A stretch of 64,000 nucleotides of DNA from Hydrocarboniclastica marina (GCF_004851605.1 NZ_CP031093.1:124001-188000); one strand, 5' to 3'. Shown: positions 9,191 to 19,066, counted from the stretch's first letter. Notes: generated by a model not told the origin, from the sequence alone. Numbers and translations are program-made.

Positions 9191-9324
9191 GGCATAACTC
9201 CTTCGGGGCAGGGTGAAATCCCGGAGGGCGAATTACAACAGGGTGTGCACCGCTATACCAGTAGCTTGGCACCGTTCAGTGACGCAGGGCGCACCCGTCA
9301 GATATAGACAGGCGCGCCGAACCT

Positions 9325-10809
9325 TTACTTGCGCAGTTTGAGCGTATTCAGCGTGCGCTCGCGAGTAGTCTGCAGCAGGTCTGCATCGTCGACCAGTGAT
9401 TGGCCGTATGAGGGGATAAGCTCTTTCATACGCGCTTGCCACTCAGCGCTGGCGATACGCTGGGGGAAGCAGCGTTCAAGCACATCCACCATAGCGGCGA
9501 CGGCTGTGGAGGCGCCAGGCGAAGCCCCCAGTAGTGCTGCCAGCGTACCGTCCCTGGAGGCGACGATCTCTGTGCCGAACTCCAGCTTGCCGTGGCCCTC
9601 AGGGTCTTTCTTGATGATCTGAACGCGTTTGCCCGCTTCCTGCAGCTTCCAGTCGTCCTTTTTCGCGTCCGGGAAGAAGTTACGCAGTGACTCTACGCGC
9701 GCCTTGTGGGACTGGAACACCTCGCCGATGAGGTAACGGGTCAGGTCCATGTTGCCCGCTCCCACTGCCATCATGGGCTTGAGGTTACTGCCGCGAACCG
9801 AGGAGAACAGGTCCATGTAGGAGCCCTGCTTCAGGAACTTCGTGGTGAAACCTGCGAACGGGCCAAACAGCAACGCCGGCTTGCCGTTAATAACGCGGGT
9901 GTCGAGGTGCGGAACCGACATGGGCGGCGCCCCGGTCGGTGCCTTGCCGTAAACCTTGGACGAATGCTGCTTGACGATCTCAGGCTTGGTGCAGACCAGC
10001 CATTGGCCACTGACCGGAAAGCCGCCGTAGCCCCGGCTTTCGGCGATGCCGGACCGCTGCAGTAGCGGCAGGGCCGCGCCACCGGCGCCGAGGAATACAA
10101 AGCCCGCGTCGTAGGTCTTGCTGGCATCGGCCTTCTCGTCGATGACGACCACTTTCCAGCGGCCTTCGTCGGTCTGTTTGAGGCTATGTACAGAATGGCT
10201 GAGTTTCAGGTCGAAGTTGGGGTGCTCAGACAGGTCGTTGACCATGCTGCGGGTCAGCGAGCCGAAGTCAACATCCGCGCCGTACTGGACCCGTGTCGCG
10301 GCAATGGGTTGCTTGGGGTCGCGATGGCGCATGACCAGGGGCATCCAGTCCTGCAGTACCGCCGGGTCGGTGCTGAACTCCATGTCCCTGAACAGGTGGT
10401 GATTACTCAGGAGCTGATGCCGCTTGCGCAGGAACTCCACGTCTTTCTCGCCCCAGACAAAACTCTTGTGTGGCGTATTGTTGATGAAATTGTGCGGTTC
10501 GGGCAGGGCGCCGTGCTCAACCAGCCAGGACCAGAACTGAAGCGTTACCTCAAAAGAAGCGTTGATGTTGAGCGCGCGGCTGATCTCGATGCTACCGTCG
10601 GGATTCTCCGGGGTATAGTTGAGCTCGCAGTAGCCGGCGTGCCCGGTCCCCGCGTTATTCCAACCGTCCGTGCTCTCATGGGCAACATGGTCCAGGCGTT
10701 CTACCAGAGTGATTTTCAGGCTGGGGTCCAGCTGTCTGAGCATCATGCCAAGGGTAGCGCTCATGACGCCGCCCCCGACTAGCAGGACATCCGTTTTACG
10801 TACAGTCAT
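9325..10809 (-). CDS. mqo: Malate:quinone oxidoreductase
   Basis: 494 residues, full length. Mqo is a peripheral inner-membrane FAD enzyme that oxidises L-malate to oxaloacetate and passes the electrons to the quinone pool, an alternative to NAD-dependent malate dehydrogenase in the TCA cycle. The N-terminal dinucleotide-binding motif is VLLVGGGVMSATLG, and family blocks STDGWNNAGTGHA and FVFLGAGGAALPLLQRSG are intact. It starts at ATG 10809 and appears monocistronic. Confidence 0.96.
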   Translation of the reverse strand: MTVRKTDVLLVGGGVMSATLGMMLRQLDPSLKITLVERLDHVAHESTDGWNNAGTGHAGYCELNYTPENPDGSIEISRALNINASFEVTLQFWSWLVEHGALPEPHNFINNTPHKSFVWGEKDVEFLRKRHQLLSNHHLFRDMEFSTDPAVLQDWMPLVMRHRDPKQPIAATRVQYGADVDFGSLTRSMVNDLSEHPNFDLKLSHSVHSLKQTDEGRWKVVVIDEKADASKTYDAGFVFLGAGGAALPLLQRSGIAESRGYGGFPVSGQWLVCTKPEIVKQHSSKVYGKAPTGAPPMSVPHLDTRVINGKPALLFGPFAGFTTKFLKQGSYMDLFSSVRGSNLKPMMAVGAGNMDLTRYLIGEVFQSHKARVESLRNFFPDAKKDDWKLQEAGKRVQIIKKDPEGHGKLEFGTEIVASRDGTLAALLGASPGASTAVAAMVDVLERCFPQRIASAEWQARMKELIPSYGQSLVDDADLLQTTRERTLNTLKLRK

Positions 10810-11108
10810 TGCTATCGCCTTAACAGGAAAAGTTTGGGGCCTATGATAGCGGTTTCGACGTGCCGGGACGAAAGGAAAATAAAGAAAATTCTATGTAAAC
10901 CTGCGCTGCATAAGGGCGCCAGTCGTGCAAGCGACAGGTTCTCCGGCGCTGGAGAATCCAGTGCGCGCGAGCAAGGCAGGTTACTCGACGAGGGCAAAGC
11001 AGGCCGGTACGCGAGGCCGAAGCATGGCGTCTGGCTCCGCTGATCGCCGGTAAACGCGGAGCGCCGGCCCCGATGACCGTAGTCCTGGGCCGGAGTTGGC
11101 AGGGAGCC
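10810..11108. other. Intergenic region between nirD and mqo
   Basis: Holds the mqo promoter region and the 3' end of the nitrite reductase operon. A 7-base perfect hairpin (CCGGCCC/GGGCCGG, 11064-11093) lies just after nirD but has no T-run, so it may stabilise the mRNA end rather than terminate. No gene is seen. Confidence 0.4.
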
Positions 11109-11477
11109 TTATGCAGCAGCGGTCTGGCGTTGCCCCAGGGCGATCTCAACCATACCGTTCTGGAGACGGACGGGGTAACAGGGCACTCGCGCGTTCTCAT
11201 CTTCCAGGCACTCGCCCGTATCCAGGCGAAAGTGCTGCTTATAGAGCGGCGACGCTACCACGGGCAGGCCACCTTTATCACCAACAATGCCCCTGGCCAG
11301 CACATTGGCCTGGCTAATCGGGTCATAGTGGCTGACAGCGAACAGACTGGGCTCGTGGTCGGGCAGCCAGAACAGGGCAACGGGGCCCTCTTCGGTCCAG
11401 CAGGCGATACCACAGTCCGCGACGAGGTCTTCGCCGCTGCAAAGCTTGCTCCAGTTTCCGGCGTTTGGGTTCGGCAT
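11109..11477 (-). CDS. nirD: Nitrite reductase (NADH) small subunit NirD
   Basis: 122 residues with a Rieske-like fold. It is the small partner of NirB in the cytoplasmic assimilatory nitrite reductase, which reduces nitrite to ammonium with NADH. The NirD subfamily lacks the Rieske cluster ligands, as here. Family blocks include CGIACWTEEGPVALFWLPD and PLYKQHFRLDTGECLED. The start is ATG 11477 with AGGAG seven bases before it. It lies 78 bases after nirB, last in the operon that begins at 15388. Confidence 0.93.
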   Translation of the reverse strand: MPNPNAGNWSKLCSGEDLVADCGIACWTEEGPVALFWLPDHEPSLFAVSHYDPISQANVLARGIVGDKGGLPVVASPLYKQHFRLDTGECLEDENARVPCYPVRLQNGMVEIALGQRQTAAA

Positions 11478-11555
11478 GGTGCTTCTCCTCTAGCTAAAGC
11501 TAATGGGTAAAACAGCGTTGCGGCGCCCGAGGACTTGGCCAGCGGGCGCCTGGTG

Positions 11556-14066
11556 TCAGGCTGTGGTTGCAATGATTCTGTCGGCCGGGCGCTTCTGACC
11601 GCGCTCCTGGGACCATTGCTGCAGGGGATCGTCGCGCTTGTCGTTGACGTACTCGCGGAAGCGCTTGAGCTTGTCCGGGTCTTCCAGCGTTGAGCGCCAC
11701 TCGCACTGGTAGGTTTCGATGATCCGCGCCATCTGGCTTTCGAGGTCGGCGGCGAGATCGAGACGATCGTCAATGACCACTTCGCGCAGATAGTCGAGCC
11801 CGCCGTCGAGGTTTTCCATCCAGACGCTGGTGCGCTGCAGGCGGTCCGCCGTGCGGATGTAGAACATGAGGATGCGGTCGATGTACTGCACCAGGGTCTG
11901 GTCATCCAGGTCGGTGGCGAACAGGTCCCCGTGACGCGGACGCATGCCACCGTTACCGCAGACGTAGAGGTTCCAGCCATTCTCCGTCGCTATGACGCCG
12001 AAGTCCTTGCTCTGGGCTTCAGCGCACTCGCGGGTGCAGCCGGAAACGCCCATCTTGATCTTGTGAGGCGCGCGCAGGCCCTTGTAGCGGTTTTCCAGGA
12101 AGATCGCCATGCCGACGCTGTCCTGCACGCCGTAGCGGCACCAGGTGCTGCCCACGCAGGATTTGACCGTTCGCAGGGACTTACCATAGGCATGGCCGGT
12201 CTCGAAGCCCGCGGCGATAAGCTCTTCCCATATCAGCGGCAACTGGTTGAGGCTGGCGCCGAAAAGGTCGACCCGCTGGCCGCCGGTGATCTTCGTGTAG
12301 AGGCCGTATTTCTTGGCCACTTCACCCAGCACAATCAGCTTTTCGGGGGTGATTTCGCCGCCAGCAATACGCGGCACGACCGAATAGGTACCGTTCTTCT
12401 GCATGTTGGCCATGAAGGTGTCGTTGGTGTCCTGCAGCGGCACATGGTCCGGCTTCATGATGTGCTCGTTCCAGCAGGAGGCGAGAATGGACGCCACCGC
12501 AGGCTTGCAGATATCACAGCCACGGCCCTTGCCGTGTTTTTTCAGAAGCTCGGGAAAGCTCTTGATCTGCCCCACCTGGACCATGGTGTAGAGGTCTTGC
12601 CGGGTGTGGGCAAAGTGCTCGCAGATGTCGGTGTTGACCTCCATGCCCAGGCGCGTGAACTCATTGTCGACCACGCTTTTGAGCAGCGCGGTGCAGCCGC
12701 CGCAGCCACTGCTGGCTTTCGTTTGCTGCTTGACGGCGCCGAGGTCCGCGCAACCCTGCTCAATGGCGCCGCAGATGTCGCCCTTGCTGACGTTGTGGCA
12801 GGAGCAGATGGTGGCCGTGTCCGGCAGCGCGTCGGGGCCCAGTGCCGGGGCGCCGCCCTCGCTGACAGGCAGGATCAGGCTCTGGGGGTCTTCCGGTAGT
12901 TCGATGCCGTTGAGCAGGTACTGGGAAAGCGTATCGTAGACGCTGTTATCGCCTACCAGCACGCCGCCGATCAGGTGTTTCCCGTCATTGCTTATCACCA
13001 GCTTTTTGTAGATGCCGGCGCGTTCGTCACAGTACCGCAGGCTCAGGGATCCCGGCGTCTTGCCATGGGCATCGCCCAGGGAGCCGACATCGACACCCAT
13101 CAGCTTCAGCTTGGTGCTCATGTCGGCACCGGTGAAGCTGTTGTCTTCCTGGTTGAGCTGGGCGACCAGGGTGCGGGCCATGGTATAGCCCGGCGCGACG
13201 AGACCGAATATCTGCTCGTTCCAGAGTGCGCACTCGCCGATGGCGTAGATGTGCTCGTCGGCGGTGGCGCAGTGGTTGTCGATGATGATGCCGCCGCGCT
13301 CGCCTACTGGCAGGTCGCAGCTCCGGGCCAACGCGTCCTGGGGCCGGATGCCGGCGGAGAACACAATCAGGTCGGTTTCCAGGAACTGCTCATCGTCAAA
13401 GGTCATGCGCAGGCGAGCATTCTCCCCGGGCGTAATGGCCGTGGTGACGCGCTGGGTATGCACCTGGACGCCAAGATCCTCGATTTTCTGTCGCAAAGTA
13501 CGGCCGCCGTCCTCATCCAGCTGCACCGGCATCAGGCGCGGGGCAAACTCGACCACATGGGCTTCCACGCCCAGTGACTTGACGGCATTGGCGGCCTCCA
13601 GCCCCAGCAATCCACCTCCGACTACTACGCCGGTGCGGGCCCCTTCGCTGCTGGCGCGGATACGGTCGAGGTCTTCCAGGGTACGGTAGACCAGGCAGTG
13701 CTCGTTGTCCTTGCCCGGGATCGGGGGTACGAACGGGTAGGAGCCTGTCGCCAGGACCAGTTCGTCGTAGGGATAGCTGTTCTGGTCGGTCTCCACAGTG
13801 CGGGCTTCACGGTCGATGCCGGTCACGGCTTCGCCCAGATGGAGGGTGACCGCGTTGTCGCAGTACCAGTTCTCTTCGCACAGGGCGAGCGCGCGGTGGT
13901 CTGCGCCCTGGAAGTACTCTGACAGGTGCACGCGGTCATACGCCGCATGGCGCTCTTCGCCAAAGACATGGACCTGATAATCGGCCGCCGCCGGACTGGC
14001 CATGAACTGCTCGACGAAGTGGTGGCCTACCATGCCGTTGCCGACTACGATCAGCTGCTTTTTCAT
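11556..14066 (-). CDS. nirB: Nitrite reductase (NADH) large subunit NirB
   Basis: 836 residues, full length. The N-terminal half is an FAD/NADH pyridine nucleotide-disulfide oxidoreductase module (VVGNGMVGHHFVEQ; VVVGGGLLGLEAAN). A BFD-like [2Fe-2S] module follows (ICSCHNVSK .. SGCGGCTALL). The sirohaem/[4Fe-4S] sulfite/nitrite reductase domains come last, with the cluster cysteines in SCVGSTWC and SGCTREC. The enzyme carries out the six-electron reduction of nitrite to ammonium. It sits between its likely electron-transfer neighbour and nirD on one strand, so the three are expected to be co-transcribed under the attenuated leader at 15434-15553. Confidence 0.96.
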   Translation of the reverse strand: MKKQLIVVGNGMVGHHFVEQFMASPAAADYQVHVFGEERHAAYDRVHLSEYFQGADHRALALCEENWYCDNAVTLHLGEAVTGIDREARTVETDQNSYPYDELVLATGSYPFVPPIPGKDNEHCLVYRTLEDLDRIRASSEGARTGVVVGGGLLGLEAANAVKSLGVEAHVVEFAPRLMPVQLDEDGGRTLRQKIEDLGVQVHTQRVTTAITPGENARLRMTFDDEQFLETDLIVFSAGIRPQDALARSCDLPVGERGGIIIDNHCATADEHIYAIGECALWNEQIFGLVAPGYTMARTLVAQLNQEDNSFTGADMSTKLKLMGVDVGSLGDAHGKTPGSLSLRYCDERAGIYKKLVISNDGKHLIGGVLVGDNSVYDTLSQYLLNGIELPEDPQSLILPVSEGGAPALGPDALPDTATICSCHNVSKGDICGAIEQGCADLGAVKQQTKASSGCGGCTALLKSVVDNEFTRLGMEVNTDICEHFAHTRQDLYTMVQVGQIKSFPELLKKHGKGRGCDICKPAVASILASCWNEHIMKPDHVPLQDTNDTFMANMQKNGTYSVVPRIAGGEITPEKLIVLGEVAKKYGLYTKITGGQRVDLFGASLNQLPLIWEELIAAGFETGHAYGKSLRTVKSCVGSTWCRYGVQDSVGMAIFLENRYKGLRAPHKIKMGVSGCTRECAEAQSKDFGVIATENGWNLYVCGNGGMRPRHGDLFATDLDDQTLVQYIDRILMFYIRTADRLQRTSVWMENLDGGLDYLREVVIDDRLDLAADLESQMARIIETYQCEWRSTLEDPDKLKRFREYVNDKRDDPLQQWSQERGQKRPADRIIATTA

Positions 14067-14152
14067 GGTGCGTGTCCTCTTACCTTTAAATGCGTGACCG
14101 CTTTGTGCAGCGGTCGAACTGGGTTATGTCAAGCTTCTGTCAACAGGTGTCG

Positions 14153-15388
14153 CTAAGCGGCTTCGCACCAGGCTGAACCAAACGCCAGGTGTTGGCGGAT
14201 AGTGCTGATATCGGTGCCTTTCTGGACCTGGTCGAAATACCAGGGCCCCTCGCGTGCATCGCCGTAGAGAATGGCGCCGACCAACCGCTGATTGCGGACA
14301 ATCAGGTGGCGGTAGTGGCGCAACTCCTGATCGTGGTAGACCAGGCTCTCGGTCGAGTCGTCCGGCTCGATTTCACCGCACGAGAACAGCTCGATACCGC
14401 TGATCTTGAGGCGGGTGGCAAGCGCTTCGTCCTGGTAGCCCGGCACGCCCGGGGCGCCGTCTGGTGCATCGTTCGACTCGGTAAGGAGTGCGGCCAGAAC
14501 TTCGGCCTGCCGGTAGCCCGGCTCCACCAGGCCGTAGGTCTGACCGGCGCGCTGGCAGCACTCGCCCAGGGCAAAAATATTGCTGTCGCTGGTGCGCAAC
14601 CAGGGGTCCACCTCGATGCCACGGTCGCAGGCCAGGCCAGCCGCCGTCGCAAGGTCGATGCGGGGTTTGATGCCGGTCGCAAAAACCACCTGCTCGGCTT
14701 TGATACGGCTGCCGTCGTTCAGAAGCACAGACTCCACTCGATCCTGCCCTTCAATCGCCTGTATCTGGCTGTTACAGCGCAGGTCGAGCCCCTGCTGGGC
14801 CAGTTCGCGTTGCAGCATCCCGCCCGCCGTACGGTCCAGCTGGCGGTTGAGCAGATGGCCGCTTCGGTGCAGTACGGTGACCTTGAGGCCGCGTTTGGCG
14901 AGCGCTGCTGCCGCTTCGAGCCCGAGGAAGCCACCGCCGACCACAACCGCGGACGTTGCCGACTGCGCGCAGCTCAGGAGGGCGTCGCAATGGCCGCGGT
15001 CGCGGAAAACCTGGACGCCTTCGAGGCCCGTTCCAGGCAGGCCCGGCATCAACGCCTGGGCGCCGGTTGCGATGACCAGCCGGTCAAACGGGACCTGCTC
15101 ACCATCCGCAAGCCCGACCGAGCGCCCGCCGCGGTCAATCACGATGGCAGCGTTGCCTGATATGCAACGGACGCCATGGGCCGCGTACCAGTCGGCACCG
15201 GCCAGGGAGAGGTCGTCTGCCGCCATCTCGCCCGCCAGGAAGGGCGACAGCATGATGCGGTTATAGGCCGGCTGGGGCTCCTCACCGATAACAGTGACCT
15301 GCCAGTGCGCGCAGAAGCCCCGCTCCACGAGGCGTTCCAGCAGCCGTTGGGCAACCATTCCGTGCCCGACAATGACGAGTTTTTTCAT
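14153..15388 (-). CDS. FAD-dependent electron-transfer subunit of assimilatory nitrate reductase (NasB/NasC-type)
   Basis: 411 residues resembling the N-terminal half of NirB: FAD site VIVGHGMVAQRLLERL, NAD site VVVGGGFLGLEAAAAL, and the ALGEC block. It should take electrons from NADH and hand them to NasA. The Klebsiella NasC relative carries a [2Fe-2S] domain at its C-terminus; this protein ends without one, while NasA carries a BFD-type [2Fe-2S] tail instead. The start is ATG 15388 with GGAGG four bases upstream. Naming varies between species (nasB or nasC), so no symbol is given. Confidence 0.85.
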   Translation of the reverse strand: MKKLVIVGHGMVAQRLLERLVERGFCAHWQVTVIGEEPQPAYNRIMLSPFLAGEMAADDLSLAGADWYAAHGVRCISGNAAIVIDRGGRSVGLADGEQVPFDRLVIATGAQALMPGLPGTGLEGVQVFRDRGHCDALLSCAQSATSAVVVGGGFLGLEAAAALAKRGLKVTVLHRSGHLLNRQLDRTAGGMLQRELAQQGLDLRCNSQIQAIEGQDRVESVLLNDGSRIKAEQVVFATGIKPRIDLATAAGLACDRGIEVDPWLRTSDSNIFALGECCQRAGQTYGLVEPGYRQAEVLAALLTESNDAPDGAPGVPGYQDEALATRLKISGIELFSCGEIEPDDSTESLVYHDQELRHYRHLIVRNQRLVGAILYGDAREGPWYFDQVQKGTDISTIRQHLAFGSAWCEAA

Positions 15389-15433
15389 AGATCCTCCCGC
15401 GGCCCAGGGCGACTTCCGGCTGGCATTAAATCC

Positions 15434-15473
15434 AAAAAAAAAGCGCCTAAAATCCCCGATGGGAATTAGGCGC
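15434..15473 (-). terminator. Leader attenuator upstream of the nitrite reductase operon
   Basis: Reverse strand: GCGCCTAA (15466-15473) pairs perfectly with TTAGGCGC (15443-15450), the loop contains a small TCCC/GGGGA helix, and nine T residues follow (15442-15434). It stands between the probable promoter and the ATG at 15388, so any transcript reaching the nirBD operon must pass it. That is the geometry of NasR antitermination. It may also end the nrtABD transcript. Confidence 0.8.
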
Positions 15474-15526
15474 CTTTGCCATGAGCCAGGCTGACTTAGC
15501 CCGGTTTGCTCTGATTCAGTGTTCTG

Positions 15527-15553
15527 GTAATAGGCCTTTCACTTTCTATGCCA
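15527..15553 (-). promoter_or_regulatory. Candidate promoter of the nirBD operon (sigma54-like and sigma70-like elements overlap)
   Basis: Reverse strand: TGGCATAGAAAGTGA (15539-15553) matches the -24 element but has GA instead of GC at -12. TTGGCA and TATTAC sixteen bases apart (15549-15554 and 15527-15532) give a sigma70 alternative. The sigma54 reading is supported by a TGCACCA half-site about 70 bases upstream and by the sister promoters of nrtA and nasA. Confidence 0.45.
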
Positions 15554-15617
15554 ACCCCTTTTTTCTACAGAAAACAAAGGCATAGATTCGCAGCTGGATT
15601 TCGGGCCGGTCGGGTGC

Positions 15618-15634
15618 GGCCCAGTGATGGTGCA
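15618..15634 (-). promoter_or_regulatory. NtrC-like enhancer site upstream of the nirBD operon
   Basis: Reverse strand TGCACCATCACTGGGCC compares with the NtrC consensus TGCACCA-N4-TGGTGCA: the left arm is perfect and the right arm keeps TGG. It is centred about 100 bases before the predicted transcription start, a usual NtrC position, and lies just past the 3' end of nrtD. Confidence 0.5.
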
Positions 15635-15670
15635 GCGGAGCCGATTTCTGCACTGTTGGGGCGCGCCAGG

Positions 15671-16519
15671 TCATGCGCCGACGCGGCGATTGGCGATCGG
15701 ATTCGCGGTTTTTTTGCGCGTTGGCAAGGGCTCGATCTTGCGCTGTTTTTCGTAGAGGAAGCGCAGCACCTGCTGCCGGTAGCGGTTGTACTCGGGCGTG
15801 TCAGCCAGGGCCACGCGCTCGCGCGGCCGCGGCAGGTTAACCTCGACGATTTCCCCGATGGTGGCCGCAGGCCCGTTGCTCATCATCACAATACGGTCCG
15901 ACAGCAGCACCGCCTCGTCCACGTCGTGGGTGATCATGACGACGGTATTGCCCAGCTCCTGGTGTATCTCCATCAGTGAATCCTGGAGATGGGCGCGGGT
16001 AAGGGCGTCCAGGGCACCGAACGGCTCGTCCATCAACAGCACCTGGGGTTGCATCGCCAGTGCCCGGGCGATGCCCACCCGCTGCTTCATGCCGCCGCTG
16101 ATCTCACCCGGCCGCTTGTTGCTGGCATGGGCCATGTGCACCAGCTCCAGGTTGTAGTTGATCCACTCGGCCCGCTCCTGTTTGTTCATTTTCTTGCCGA
16201 AAACCTGGTCCACCGCCAGTTCCACGTTTTCGTAGGCGCTCAGCCAGGGCAGCAGCGAGTGGTTCTGGAACACCACCGCCCTTTCAGGCCCCGGCTGGTC
16301 GACCTGGCGCCCCTCCAGAATGCAGCCGCCAACAGATGCCTTGAGCAGGCCGGCAATGATATTCAGGACCGTCGACTTACCGCAGCCCGAATGGCCGATC
16401 AGTGAGATGAACTCGCCTTTGGCTACTTTCAGGTTGACCTTTTCCAGCGCGCAGAACACGCCGTCGGGTGTAGGGAACTCCATGCCGATGCCTGACAGTT
16501 CCAGATGGGGTTTGCTCAT
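15671..16519 (-). CDS. Nitrate/nitrite ABC transporter ATP-binding protein (NrtD/NasD-type)
   Basis: 282 residues. Walker A GHSGCGKST, the ABC signature [16 protein letters not shown], Walker B VLLMDEPFGALDALT and the switch histidine in MITHDVDEA are all present. The sequence belongs to the nitrate/sulfonate/taurine importer group. It energises uptake of nitrate (probably also nitrite) with NrtA and NrtB. It lacks the extra substrate-binding-like domain of cyanobacterial NrtC. The start ATG 16519 has GGAG upstream, and it lies 56 bases after nrtB in one operon. Confidence 0.92.
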   Translation of the reverse strand: MSKPHLELSGIGMEFPTPDGVFCALEKVNLKVAKGEFISLIGHSGCGKSTVLNIIAGLLKASVGGCILEGRQVDQPGPERAVVFQNHSLLPWLSAYENVELAVDQVFGKKMNKQERAEWINYNLELVHMAHASNKRPGEISGGMKQRVGIARALAMQPQVLLMDEPFGALDALTRAHLQDSLMEIHQELGNTVVMITHDVDEAVLLSDRIVMMSNGPAATIGEIVEVNLPRPRERVALADTPEYNRYRQQVLRFLYEKQRKIEPLPTRKKTANPIANRRVGA

Positions 16520-16575
16520 GTGCCTTCTCCATTAATTTGTGGTCGCGGCGTCCCGAAGTGACTTGGACCCGGTAC

Positions 16576-17586
16576 TCAGGCGGACTTGCTGTCCCAGGAA
16601 ACTTTTTGCTGTAGCAGCACCATCAGCCGATCGAGCAGAAACCCGATCAGGCCGATCGTCAGCACGGCGACCATGATGCGGCCCAGTGAGGCACTGCTGC
16701 CGTTCTGGAACTCATCCCAGACGAACTTCCCCAGGCCCGGGTTCTGCGCCAGCATTTCCGCGGCAATGAGCACCATCCAGGCGATCCCGAGGGAGATCCG
16801 CAAGCCGATAAACATGTGGGGAATCGCCGAAGGCAGCACAATGCGGCGGATGTGGGTCCAGGTGGGCAGGCTCAGGACGCGCGAAACGTTGTGAAGGTCC
16901 TCGCTGACACTCGCGACTCCGGCGGCGGTATTGATCAGGATTGGCCAGAGGCTGCAGAGCGTGACCGTGAACAGTGAGATCAGGAAAGACTTTTCAAACA
17001 GGGGGTCATCGCTGACGTAAACCGCGGAGACCACGAGCGTCACCAAAGGCAGCCAGGCCAGCGGGGATACCGGTTTGAACAGCTGGATCAAAGGATTGAG
17101 CGCGTCCTGCATGGCGCGGCTCATGCCCATGAAAATACCCAGCGGAATGGCGATCACGGCGCCCAACAGAAAACCGCTCATCACGGTCACCAGGCTGGTC
17201 CCTATCTGATCAATAAAGGTCGGCGCGCCGTTGTAGCTGCGAATACGCACCTCGGCTTCGGGATTCTGCTCCAGAATGCGCTCGTTGCGCGCTTCCTGCA
17301 TGGCGATAAACTTGCTCGCCCGCTCCCGGGACGCCTGGTGCTCGTCCCAGAGCCCATCGGCCTGCTGCCAGACTTCGGCCGGGCCGGGAAAGGCCCCCAG
17401 GGAGGTCTCGATGGATTCAGCCGCCCATTGCCACAGCATCAGAAAGACAGCCAACCCGATCATGGGCAGGCCCAGCCGGTGCATCAGCTGCCCCGCAGTC
17501 AGCCCTTTACGCGCCTGGTGGGTGATCCGGGCAAACGGCGAAAGCGTACTCGCGTTGGCCCCGGTCGTCGTGGTCGTGGAGGTCAT
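16576..17586 (-). CDS. nrtB: Nitrate/nitrite ABC transporter permease NrtB
   Basis: 336 residues from the ATG at 17586, which has GAGGA seven bases upstream; a longer in-frame extension to 17685 would overlap nrtA and is rejected. It is a membrane permease of the BPD_transp_1 family with the EAA-like cytoplasmic loop (SLPTWTHIRRIVLPSAIPHMF). An extended periplasmic loop of about 70 residues follows the first membrane helix, as in NrtB relatives. It follows nrtA by 64 bases and precedes the ATPase gene. Confidence 0.92.
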   Translation of the reverse strand: MTSTTTTTGANASTLSPFARITHQARKGLTAGQLMHRLGLPMIGLAVFLMLWQWAAESIETSLGAFPGPAEVWQQADGLWDEHQASRERASKFIAMQEARNERILEQNPEAEVRIRSYNGAPTFIDQIGTSLVTVMSGFLLGAVIAIPLGIFMGMSRAMQDALNPLIQLFKPVSPLAWLPLVTLVVSAVYVSDDPLFEKSFLISLFTVTLCSLWPILINTAAGVASVSEDLHNVSRVLSLPTWTHIRRIVLPSAIPHMFIGLRISLGIAWMVLIAAEMLAQNPGLGKFVWDEFQNGSSASLGRIMVAVLTIGLIGFLLDRLMVLLQQKVSWDSKSA

Positions 17587-17650
17587 AGTCCTATCCTCGT
17601 CCAGGCAAGGCCTGGCTTCGCATGGAGCGGCTGTCTGCCAGCCGCCGGAG

Positions 17651-19066
17651 TTACAGTTTCTGCTCGCCCTTGAGGCCGATCGCAAAACTGTCGATGTAGG
17701 CGTTGGGCTGGCGGCCGTTGTATGGCGTGCCGTCGATGAAGGTGCCCTGGCTCGGCTTGTAACCGTCTTCGCTGGCGAAATCAGGGAAGTCGGCGGCGGT
17801 CATCTTGCCTTCCGCAATCAGGGCCTCCGCAGCCTGCCGGTAGATGTCCGGGCGATAGACCTTTTTGGCGATGTCCTGGTACCAGCTGTCGGGCTTGTGT
17901 TCGGGAATCTGGCCCCAACGGCGCATCTGGGTCAGGAACCAGACCGCGTCCGAGTAGAACGGATAGGTGGCGTGGTGACGGAAAAAAACATTGAAATCAG
18001 GCACGTCGCGAACATCGCCTTTCTCGTACTCGAACGTGCCGGTCATGGAGTTGGCGAGCACGGCCTCATCGGCACCGACATAGTCTGAGCGGGACAGGAT
18101 CTTCACCGCTTCCTTGCGGTTGGCGTTGTCATTCTCATCGAGCCATTTGGCGGCCCGGATCAGCGCCTTGACGACGCGAATGTGAGTGTTGGGGTTTTCT
18201 TCAGCCCAGGATTGGCTGACACCGAAGACTTTCTCCGGGTTGTTGGGCCATATCTCATAATTGGTGATCACGGGCACGCCGATACCCATGGCGACGGCCT
18301 GCTGATTCCAGGGTTCGCCGACGCAGTAGCCCTGGATGGTCCCGGCCTCGAGGGTGGCAGGCATCTGCGGCGGCGGTGTGACTGAAAGGCGCACTTCCGC
18401 ATCAAGGGTGCCGTTGTTATCGCCGCGGTGCGGCGCGTAAAAACCCGGGGCGATGCCGCCAGCGGCCAGCCAGTAGCGAATCTCGTAGTTATGGGTCGAG
18501 ACCGGAAACACCATGCCCATCCGGAACGACTCGTTTTTGTTCCGGTAGGTTTCCAATACGGGCTTTAGCGCACTGGCACTGATTGGATGCCTGGGCTGGC
18601 CGTCGGCGTTCTTCTCGATATGCGGTTCCATCTGGGCCCAGACGTCATTGGCCACGGTAATGGCGTTACCGTTGAGGTCCATGCTGAAGGCGGTGATAAC
18701 GTCCGCCTTGGTACCGATGCCGATTGTTGCACCCAGCGGCTGGCCGGCGAGCATGTGTGCACCGTCGAGCTGGCCGTCAATCACGCGGTCGAGAAGCACT
18801 TTCCAGTTGGCCTGGGCCTCGAGCTCAACAAACAGATCTTCGTCCATGAAAAACCCTTTCTCCCACGCAATCGCGAGAGGCGCCATATCGGTCAGTTTGA
18901 TAAAGCCGAACTTGAGGTCAGGCTTTTCGGGGGGCCCTATCTCCGCGCCCGCCGTGCTGGCTCCGAGGCACACAATCAAGAGCATAGCCACGATTGCGCG
19001 GCGACCTGACGGAACCCATGCTTTAAACCCTCTGCTAAAACTGAATCCTCTAGTGAAACTGATCAT
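17651..19066 (-). CDS. nrtA: Nitrate-binding periplasmic protein NrtA (CmpA/NrtA family)
   Basis: 471 residues with an N-terminal signal region ([20 protein letters not shown], cleavage before EIGPP). Family blocks include [21 protein letters not shown], the [15 protein letters not shown] ligand region and [13 protein letters not shown]. It captures nitrate/nitrite in the periplasm for the NrtB/ATPase importer. The start is ATG 19066 with GAGGG upstream. It is first gene of its operon, behind a leader with an intrinsic terminator and a sigma54 promoter, so expression should need both nitrogen limitation and nitrate or nitrite. Confidence 0.94.
   Translation of the reverse strand: MISFTRGFSFSRGFKAWVPSGRRAIVAMLLIVCLGASTAGAEIGPPEKPDLKFGFIKLTDMAPLAIAWEKGFFMDEDLFVELEAQANWKVLLDRVIDGQLDGAHMLAGQPLGATIGIGTKADVITAFSMDLNGNAITVANDVWAQMEPHIEKNADGQPRHPISASALKPVLETYRNKNESFRMGMVFPVSTHNYEIRYWLAAGGIAPGFYAPHRGDNNGTLDAEVRLSVTPPPQMPATLEAGTIQGYCVGEPWNQQAVAMGIGVPVITNYEIWPNNPEKVFGVSQSWAEENPNTHIRVVKALIRAAKWLDENDNANRKEAVKILSRSDYVGADEAVLANSMTGTFEYEKGDVRDVPDFNVFFRHHATYPFYSDAVWFLTQMRRWGQIPEHKPDSWYQDIAKKVYRPDIYRQAAEALIAEGKMTAADFPDFASEDGYKPSQGTFIDGTPYNGRQPNAYIDSFAIGLKGEQKL

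Noticed and set aside
11931-12899. Long plus-strand open frame (322 codons) opposite nirB
   Set aside because: Antisense shadow of a strongly conserved gene; Ala/Val/Asp-rich without motifs.
14189-15160. 323-codon plus-strand frame opposite the FAD subunit gene
   Set aside because: Same kind of GC-driven antisense shadow; no recognisable domain.
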